64,000 nucleotides of DNA from Brucellaceae bacterium (GTDB lineage Bacteria > Pseudomonadota > Alphaproteobacteria > Rhizobiales > Rhizobiaceae): NCBI GenBank assembly GCA_020637755.1, contig JACKJW010000012.1, positions 1 through 64,000 on the forward strand, given 5' to 3'. A model generated the notes under the pieces. It worked only from the letters and a program-made list of their open reading frames with translations. It was not told the DNA's origin and did no database searches. Below are positions 26,080 to 31,758 of this stretch, piece by piece (the first letter of the stretch is position 1; every line of letters starts with the position of its first letter). Position numbers and translations under genes: made by a program.

Positions 26080-27087
26080 ATGACCCTTGCTCCTCGCGAA
26101 AAGCTGACGATCCGCCTGTGCGAGCCGCGCGGCTTCTGCGCCGGTGTGGACCGCGCCATCCAGATCGTCGTGCTGGCGCTCAAGAAACATGGCGCGCCGG
26201 TCTATGTGCGCCACGAGATCGTGCACAACAAGTTCGTCGTGGAAGGCCTGCGGTCCCGCGGCGCCGTCTTCATCGAGGAACTGGACGAGATCCCGCTTGA
26301 CCATCGCGACGCGCCGGTCGTCTTCTCGGCCCATGGCGTGCCCAAATCCGTGCCCGCCCACGCCCGCGACCTCAACCTGCTCTACCTGGATGCCACCTGT
26401 CCGCTGGTCTCCAAGGTGCACAAGCAGGCCATGCGCCACCAGCGTCTCGGCCGCCATGTGCTGCTGATCGGCCACGCCGGCCATCCGGAGGTGATCGGCA
26501 CCATGGGCCAGCTCGAGGAGGGTGCCGTTTCGCTCATCGAGACGGAGGCCGATGCCGCCGCCTTCATCGCGCCCACTGCGGTGGAACTTGGCTATGTCAC
26601 CCAGACCACGCTTTCGGTGGATGACACGGCGGGCATCGTCAAGGCGCTGGAAAACCGCTTTCCCGGCCTGCATGCCCCGGCCGCCGAAAGCATCTGCTAT
26701 GCCACCACAAACCGGCAGGAGGCGGTGAAGCAGGCTGCCCCCGGATCAGACCTGTTCCTGATTGTCGGCGCGCCCAATTCATCCAATTCCAAGCGCCTCG
26801 TCGAGGTGGCCGAGCGGGCCGGGGCGAAGTCTGCTGCCCTGGTGCAGCGTGCCGCCGAGATCGATTGGGGCCAGGCGCAGGGCGCGCGGGTCGTCGGCCT
26901 GTCGGCCGGTGCGTCGGCGCCCGAAATCATCGTCGACGAAATCATCGCCGCCTTCCGCGAGCACTTCGATGTCACGCTGGACATTGCGTTGACCGCGCGG
27001 GAAACCGAGAACTTCCCCGTCATGCGCGCCCTGCGCGATGTGGAACTGGCGCCTTCCGACATGGCCTTCGTCAACGGGGATCACTGA
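26080..27087 (+). CDS. ispH: 4-hydroxy-3-methylbut-2-enyl diphosphate reductase
   Basis: Iron-sulphur enzyme making IPP and DMAPP in the last step of the MEP isoprenoid pathway; 335 residues. Cluster cysteines are C20 in RGFCAGVDRA, the Cys in LDATCPLVSKVHKQA near 107 and the one in SICYATTNRQEAVK near 208. The E-x-T region and SSNSKRLVEVA are also present. Its stop and the thrB start share one base (TGATG). The presence of ispH implies that dxs exists elsewhere in the genome. Confidence 0.97.
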   Translation: MTLAPREKLTIRLCEPRGFCAGVDRAIQIVVLALKKHGAPVYVRHEIVHNKFVVEGLRSRGAVFIEELDEIPLDHRDAPVVFSAHGVPKSVPAHARDLNLLYLDATCPLVSKVHKQAMRHQRLGRHVLLIGHAGHPEVIGTMGQLEEGAVSLIETEADAAAFIAPTAVELGYVTQTTLSVDDTAGIVKALENRFPGLHAPAAESICYATTNRQEAVKQAAPGSDLFLIVGAPNSSNSKRLVEVAERAGAKSAALVQRAAEIDWGQAQGARVVGLSAGASAPEIIVDEIIAAFREHFDVTLDIALTARETENFPVMRALRDVELAPSDMAFVNGDH

Positions 27088-28055
27088 TGGCCGTCTATAC
27101 CGACATTTCCGAAGAGGAACTGGAGGCCTTCCTGTCGGCCTATCCCGTCGGTCGTCTGCTGTCCTATCGTGGCATTGCCGAGGGCGTCGAAAATTCCAAT
27201 TTCATGCTCCATGCCGAGGGCGGGTCCTTCATCCTCACGCTGTTTGAAAAGCGGACCAACGAACAGGACCTGCCCTTCTTCACAGGGCTGATGGATCATC
27301 TGGCCGGCAAGGGCCTCACCTGTCCGCAGCCTGTCAAGCGGTCCGATGGCGCGATCATCGGTCGCCTTGCCGGGCGTCCCGCAATCATCGTCTCGTTCCT
27401 GGAGGGCATGTGGCCGCGCCGCCCTACCGCCGCCCATTGCCGCGAGGTCGGTGCGGCGCTCGCCCGCATGCATCTTGCCGCTGCCGATTTCCCCGTCAGC
27501 CGCGCCAACGGTCTTGCGTTGAAGGACTGGCGCCCGCTGTTCGATCTGGCCGCCGCGCGCGCCGATGAGGTGGAACCGGGTCTGGCCGGGGAGGTCGCCG
27601 CCGAACTGGACGTGCTGGAAGCCAGCTGGCCGCAGGGCCTGCCCGCCGGTGTCATCCATGCCGATCTCTTCCCCGACAATGTCTTTTTCCTTGGCGAGAA
27701 GCTGTCCGGCCTGATCGACTTCTATTTCGCCTGCAACGACGTGCTCGCCTATGACGTGGCGGTTTGCCTCAATGCCTGGTGCTTCGAGCGCGATTTTTCC
27801 TTCAATCTGACCAAGGGGCAGGCTCTGCTGGCCGGTTATCAGTCGGTGCGGCCCTTGTCTGCGGGTGAAATGCAAGCCCTGCCGCTGCTGGCACGTGGCG
27901 CGGCCATCCGTTTCCTGCTGACGCGCCTTTATGACTGGCTGAACACGCCGGCCGGCGCCGTCGTTACCAAGAAGGACCCGCGCGAATATCTGCGCCGCCT
28001 GCGCTTCCACCGTCAGGTGATCTCGGCCGTCGACTACGGCGCGGGGCCGGCATGA
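27087..28055 (+). CDS. thrB: Homoserine kinase (APH-fold type)
   Basis: Phosphorylates homoserine in threonine synthesis. The 322-residue protein belongs to the aminoglycoside-phosphotransferase-like ThrB found in alphaproteobacteria rather than the GHMP type: GVENSNFMLHAEGGSFILTLFE near 34-55, the catalytic loop VIHADLFPDNVFF near 190 and the metal-binding GLIDFYFACNDVLAYDVA near 210. ATG 27087 overlaps the ispH stop by one base and its stop overlaps rnhA by 4 bp. Threonine synthase lies 9 kb away on the other strand. Confidence 0.95.
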   Translation: MAVYTDISEEELEAFLSAYPVGRLLSYRGIAEGVENSNFMLHAEGGSFILTLFEKRTNEQDLPFFTGLMDHLAGKGLTCPQPVKRSDGAIIGRLAGRPAIIVSFLEGMWPRRPTAAHCREVGAALARMHLAAADFPVSRANGLALKDWRPLFDLAAARADEVEPGLAGEVAAELDVLEASWPQGLPAGVIHADLFPDNVFFLGEKLSGLIDFYFACNDVLAYDVAVCLNAWCFERDFSFNLTKGQALLAGYQSVRPLSAGEMQALPLLARGAAIRFLLTRLYDWLNTPAGAVVTKKDPREYLRRLRFHRQVISAVDYGAGPA

Positions 28056-28510
28056 AACAGGTCGAGGTTTTCACCGACGGCGCCTGCTCGGGCAATCCGG
28101 GGCCGGGCGGCTGGGGCGCCATCCTGCGTTACAACGGCTCTGTCAAGGAACTGTCCGGCGGCGAGGCGGACACCACAAACAACCGCATGGAACTGATGGC
28201 CGCCATCCAGGCACTGGATGCGCTGAAACAGGCCTGCAAGGTCGATCTCTTTACCGACAGCGTCTATGTGCGCGACGGCATCGGCAAATGGATCCATGGC
28301 TGGAAGAAGAACGGTTGGCGCACCGCCGACAAGAAGCCGGTGAAGAACGCCGAGCTCTGGCAGGCGCTGGACGCCGCGCGCACCCGCCATGAGGTGACGT
28401 GGCATTGGGTGAAGGGCCATGCCGGTCATCCGGAAAACGAACGAGCCGATGAGCTGGCGCGCGAGGGCATGGCGCCCTTCAAGCCTCAGCGCGGGAAGAC
28501 CACCGGGTAA
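28052..28510 (+). CDS. rnhA: Ribonuclease HI
   Basis: Cleaves RNA in RNA:DNA hybrids, removing R-loops and primers. The 152-residue protein has the full DEDD site: Asp in FTDGACSGNPGPGGWG near 8, Glu in NNRMELMAAI near 46, Asp in LFTDSVYVRDG near 68 and Asp in ENERADELAR near 132. Coupled to thrB by a 4 bp overlap, a common rhizobial arrangement. Its last 25 bases overlap the 3' end of the convergent exporter gene. Confidence 0.97.
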   Translation: MKQVEVFTDGACSGNPGPGGWGAILRYNGSVKELSGGEADTTNNRMELMAAIQALDALKQACKVDLFTDSVYVRDGIGKWIHGWKKNGWRTADKKPVKNAELWQALDAARTRHEVTWHWVKGHAGHPENERADELAREGMAPFKPQRGKTTG

Positions 28511-29085
28511 AGAGAGGCAAGCAGCAGCCCGGCCATCGAATAATTGAAGAGCGTGAGACGGCGCGCATTGGTGAGGAACCGGCGCAGCCCCTGTCCCGCA
28601 ACAACCCAGACCACGATCGATGGCAGGTTCACCAGGCCGAACACGGCAGCAACGAGAAGGGCGGCTCTTGCGCTTCCGCCCGGCGCATAGGCGCTCATGG
28701 CGGTCAGCGCCATGGTCCATGCCTTCGGGTTCACCCATTGGAAGGCGGCAGCCTGCAGAAATGTGAAAGGCCTGGCAGCCGTTTCGCCCTCTGCCTTCGG
28801 CGCACCGGCACGCGCAATCTTCCAGGCAAGATAGACGAGATAGGCCACGCTGACGGCGGTCAGTACGGTCTTGGCGACCGGATAGAGATCGAACAGGCCG
28901 ACCAGCCCCAGCCCGACCAATGCCACCATGAGCGTGAAGCCCAGATTGACGCCCATCATGTGGGGCAGGGTGCGCCGGAAACCGAAGTTCGCACCTGACG
29001 CCATCAGCATCAGGTTGTTCGGTCCCGGCGTGATGGAGGAAACCAGCGAGAAGGCGGCAAGCGCGGTGAGCAGTTCTGTTTTCAT
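28486..29085 (-). CDS. LysE/RhtB family amino-acid exporter
   Basis: A 199-residue inner-membrane efflux protein with about six helices. ATG 29085 gives MKTELLTALAAFSLVSSITPGPNNLMLMASG, the LysE/RhtB N-terminus with the signature SITPGPNN; QWVNPKAWTMAL near 120 is the second conserved motif. Substrate is unknown (amino acids or amino-acid derivatives). An Lrp/AsnC regulator diverges from it, and two TTGCAA palindromes in the shared promoter region suggest direct regulation. Its 3' end overlaps rnhA by 25 bp in convergent orientation. Confidence 0.92.
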   Translation of the reverse strand: MKTELLTALAAFSLVSSITPGPNNLMLMASGANFGFRRTLPHMMGVNLGFTLMVALVGLGLVGLFDLYPVAKTVLTAVSVAYLVYLAWKIARAGAPKAEGETAARPFTFLQAAAFQWVNPKAWTMALTAMSAYAPGGSARAALLVAAVFGLVNLPSIVVWVVAGQGLRRFLTNARRLTLFNYSMAGLLLASLYPVVFPR

Positions 29086-29118
29086 GCCAGGATTGTGTAT
29101 TGCTTCCAGCGGTATGAA

Positions 29119-29155
29119 ATTGCAAACATGCGGCATTGTCGGGGAAATTTGCAAT
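29119..29155. promoter_or_regulatory. Putative Lrp operator between exporter and regulator genes
   Basis: ATTGCAAA (29119-29126) and its exact inverse TTTGCAAT (29148-29155). Each contains the palindrome TTGCAA, and their centres are 29 bp apart, close to three helical turns, so they face the same side of the DNA. They lie between the divergent exporter start (29085) and regulator start (29158/29161). Lrp/AsnC regulators usually bind such spaced palindromes beside their target, so this is the expected place for control of both genes. Confidence 0.6.
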
Positions 29156-29160
29156 CCATG

Positions 29161-29610
29161 ATGAAGTTGGACGAGATTGACCGCAGGATATTGCGCGAAC
29201 TGACGCGCGATGGCCGCATCAGCAACCTGCATCTGGCCGAACGTGTGGGGCTGTCGCCCTCGGCCTGCCTGCGCCGGACACAGGAACTCGAACGGTCCGG
29301 CGTCATCGCCGGTTACCGCGCCGTCATCAATCCCGCAGCATTGGGAAAATCGCTGGTGGCCTATGTGGCCGTGGGTCTCAACAACCATTCCAAGGCTGCG
29401 CAGGAGGCCTTCGAGCGCTCCATGGCGCGCGCGGCCGATGTGGTGGAATGCCACAATGTGACCGGAACGGTGGAGTACATCCTGCGGGTGGAGACGGACA
29501 ATCTCCAGACCTACAAGATGTTTCACACGGAAGTGCTGGGGGTACTTCCCCAGCTCAACTCGATCACATCCTACATCGTGCTCGCCTCATCGAAGGATGA
29601 GCGCGCCTGA
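29161..29610 (+). CDS. Lrp/AsnC family transcriptional regulator
   Basis: A 149-residue regulator: N-terminal helix-turn-helix (LDEIDRRILRELTRDGRIS then LAERVGLSPSACLRR, residues 2-45) and a C-terminal RAM ligand-binding domain (VAVGLNNHSKAAQEAFE, VTGTVEYILRVE). It probably senses an amino acid and controls the divergent exporter. Two adjacent ATGs (29158 and 29161) are both possible starts; GGGGAAA lies about 10 bp upstream. Confidence 0.93.
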   Translation: MKLDEIDRRILRELTRDGRISNLHLAERVGLSPSACLRRTQELERSGVIAGYRAVINPAALGKSLVAYVAVGLNNHSKAAQEAFERSMARAADVVECHNVTGTVEYILRVETDNLQTYKMFHTEVLGVLPQLNSITSYIVLASSKDERA

Positions 29611-29615
29611 GCCTG

Positions 29616-30101
29616 TCAGAGCTGCTGGAGCAGGGTTTCGGCGCTTGAGGCAACGACCTTGCCCGATCCGTCCTCAATATTGAGCGCGGCCACCTTGCCG
29701 TCTTCGACGATCATCGAGAAACGCTTGGAGCGCAGGCCTAGCCCGCCCGCCGACAGGTCCATGTCGAGGCCGCAAGCCTTGACGAAATCGCCGTTGCCAT
29801 CGGCCAGATAGGTGATCTTGTCCTTGCCGCTGGTGGCTTCCTGCCAGGCCTTCATGACGAAGACGTCATTGACGGCGACAACGGCAATCGTGTCCACGCC
29901 CTTGGCCTTGATGGCATCGTGATGCTCCAGATAGCCGGGCAGGTGGTTCATCGAGCAGGTGGGCGTGAAGGCACCGGGAACACCGAAAAGCACCACCTTC
30001 CGGCCCCCGAAAACCTGGTCGGTCGTCAGCACGGCCGGGCCGTCGGCGGTCGGTGTCTTGAAGGTGGCGGCGGGCAGCGAAGCGCCGATGGCGATGGCCA
30101 T
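29616..30101 (-). CDS. Peroxiredoxin (Prx5-type, 1-Cys-like)
   Basis: Thiol peroxidase reducing hydrogen peroxide and organic peroxides. ATG 30101 has an excellent GGAGG and gives 161 residues; an in-frame start at 30185 is less likely. The peroxidatic Cys49 lies in PGAFTPTCS, the Prx5 signature, with an Arg in LGLRSKRFSMIVEDG near 125 that normally supports the thiolate. No obvious resolving Cys in the usual C-terminal place, but Cys in KACGLDMD near 112 could act. The DsbD-N-like gene lies upstream on the same strand (86 bp). Confidence 0.94.
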   Translation of the reverse strand: MAIAIGASLPAATFKTPTADGPAVLTTDQVFGGRKVVLFGVPGAFTPTCSMNHLPGYLEHHDAIKAKGVDTIAVVAVNDVFVMKAWQEATSGKDKITYLADGNGDFVKACGLDMDLSAGGLGLRSKRFSMIVEDGKVAALNIEDGSGKVVASSAETLLQQL

Positions 30102-30187
30102 GAATACCTCCGGATTGATTTTTTTTGATGCCCGTTCAACTGCGGGCAGCAAGGGGAATGTAGTCGCTCGGGACGCCTTTTCCACCC

Positions 30188-30991
30188 CTAATCGGCGCGG
30201 ATTTCAACCGTGCCGGAAACCCCGCGCGGCGGGCCGGAGAATGTGTAGTGAATGGTGCCCTTGCCATCCTTCGGACGGGCCAGCACGGGCAGCGCAATTT
30301 TTGTGGTTCCGCCATCGGCGGGCAGGGTCTCCGGGTCGCCGAAGGACCATCCGCCGCTTCCTGCGACGAACCATCGGACGAGCGCGTGATAGGCCGGGAT
30401 GCGCCCTGTCAGCACAAGTGCATCCCCTTCGATGCGGGCGGCCTCGATGCGGCCGTGTTCCGCCGTCGCGCTCTCGGGCAGGGTATCGAATGCGTGGCCG
30501 GTCTCCGCCGCGCCCGATCCGTCATCGGTCTGCGTCTCCAGTTCCGCCTGTACGGGAATGCAGATTTCCTTGCACACGCCAAGAAAGGCGGAGACGCGCA
30601 GCACATCGGGGAATCCGCCGGGCGGAGGGGAGAGGGTGAGCGCCAGCGAAACCGGCGCGTCATAGCCGGCCCATGTCGAATAGGCATCCTTGAAGCGGCG
30701 CGGCAGCGGGAAGGAGATGTCCACCGCCTGACCGCCGGTCGCCGTCATCAGATTGACCAGGGGCGGAATGCCGGCATCACCCGGTTCGCGCCAATAGGTC
30801 TTCCAGCCGGGTTTCAAGTCAATCTGGAGCGCGCCCCGCAAACGGCCATCGGCCTGACGCGTATCCTCGGTCACCAGGCGCAGCCGCGCGCCCTCGAAAT
30901 CCTGCCAGGGGCTTTGGCCTGCCTTTGCAGGTGGGGCGGCGGCAAGCAGCAGGAATGGGACAGACAGGAGGCGAGCAAGGCGGCTTTTCAT
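30188..30991 (-). CDS. Exported protein with DsbD N-terminal-like domain
   Basis: A 267-residue protein with a Sec signal (ARLLSVPFLLLAAAPPAKAG) and the pattern of the DsbD/ScsB alpha-type domain: LQIDLKPGWKTYWREPGDAGIPP near 55-77, DISFPLPRRF, and the redox pair in FLGVCKEICIPVQAEL near 142. In full-length DsbD this domain passes electrons to periplasmic substrates, but here there is no transmembrane beta domain or thioredoxin gamma domain, so it must be reduced by something else. It sits upstream of the peroxiredoxin gene, which hints at a thiol-redox role. Confidence 0.82.
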   Translation of the reverse strand: MKSRLARLLSVPFLLLAAAPPAKAGQSPWQDFEGARLRLVTEDTRQADGRLRGALQIDLKPGWKTYWREPGDAGIPPLVNLMTATGGQAVDISFPLPRRFKDAYSTWAGYDAPVSLALTLSPPPGGFPDVLRVSAFLGVCKEICIPVQAELETQTDDGSGAAETGHAFDTLPESATAEHGRIEAARIEGDALVLTGRIPAYHALVRWFVAGSGGWSFGDPETLPADGGTTKIALPVLARPKDGKGTIHYTFSGPPRGVSGTVEIRAD

Positions 30992-31083
30992 GGCGCGACT
31001 TTCCTCCGCTTCGCGCCCTCTGGCAAGGCCGCCCCGTTACACGATCGCATCAGCACGCCGTGATTTTTGGGGGAGGTCAAGTC

Positions 31084-31143
31084 ATGCCCCCTTCACACAA
31101 ACCCCGATTGTCGTTTACGCTTGCCTTGTGGGAAGCGAGGTGA
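31084..31143 (+). CDS. Putative 19-residue leader peptide of yqgE
   Basis: A short frame beginning ATG 31084 behind a near-perfect ribosome site GGGGGAGG (31069-31076, 7 bp spacing) and encoding MPPSHKPRLSFTLALWEAR. It ends in TGA at 31141-31143, two bases before the yqgE ATG at 31146, and the yqgE ribosome site GAGG lies in its last codons. This arrangement is what translational coupling or a leader peptide would look like. It depends on transcription starting upstream of 31069, which cannot be seen. Confidence 0.45.
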   Translation: MPPSHKPRLSFTLALWEAR

Positions 31144-31145
31144 CG

Positions 31146-31724
31146 ATGAGCGACCTGTGGCTTGACGGGCAATTCCTGATTGCCATGCCCGGCATGGAAG
31201 ACAGCCGCTTTGAGCGGTCAGTCATCTACATGTGCGCCCATTCCCAGGAAGGCGCGATGGGCATCATGTTGAACCGCAAGCAGGATCTGGTTTTCCCTGA
31301 CCTGCTGGTTCAGCTTGGCCTGATCGAGGCAGAGGAAACCATCCGCCTGCCCGAACGCGCCCGCGCCATGAGCGTGCGCAATGGCGGCCCGGTGGAGCGC
31401 AGCCGCGGCTTCGTGCTCCATTCCGGCGACTACAATGCCGATTCCTCGCTGCATGTCGCTCCGGGCATCTCCCTGACCGCCACCGTGGACGTGCTGCGGG
31501 CGATTTCGCGCGGGGCCGGTCCGCAACAGGCGGTCATGGCGCTCGGCTATGCGGGTTGGGCGCCGGGCCAGCTGGAAGCCGAGATTTCGGCCAATGGCTG
31601 GCTGACATCGGATGCCAGTGCCGACCTGATCTTCGAAGAAGATGTCGACCAGATCTACCTCCGGGCCCTGACCCGGCTTGGCATAGACCCCGCCATGCTG
31701 TCGGGTGAGGCCGGTCACGCCTGA
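31146..31724 (+). CDS. yqgE: YqgE/AlgH family protein
   Basis: A 192-residue cytosolic protein of the DUF179 family. MSDLWLDGQFLIAMPGMED at the start, FERSVIYMCAHSQEGAMGIMLNR near 22-45, VRNGGPVERSRGFVLHS near 75 and YAGWAPGQLEAEI near 137 are the conserved blocks. AlgH was implicated in alginate control in Pseudomonas; the biochemical role remains unclear. A possible leader peptide precedes it. Confidence 0.95.
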   Translation: MSDLWLDGQFLIAMPGMEDSRFERSVIYMCAHSQEGAMGIMLNRKQDLVFPDLLVQLGLIEAEETIRLPERARAMSVRNGGPVERSRGFVLHSGDYNADSSLHVAPGISLTATVDVLRAISRGAGPQQAVMALGYAGWAPGQLEAEISANGWLTSDASADLIFEEDVDQIYLRALTRLGIDPAMLSGEAGHA

Positions 31725-31758
31725 CCGTGCCTGACGGGCCCGTTGCCGTGGTCTCGTG

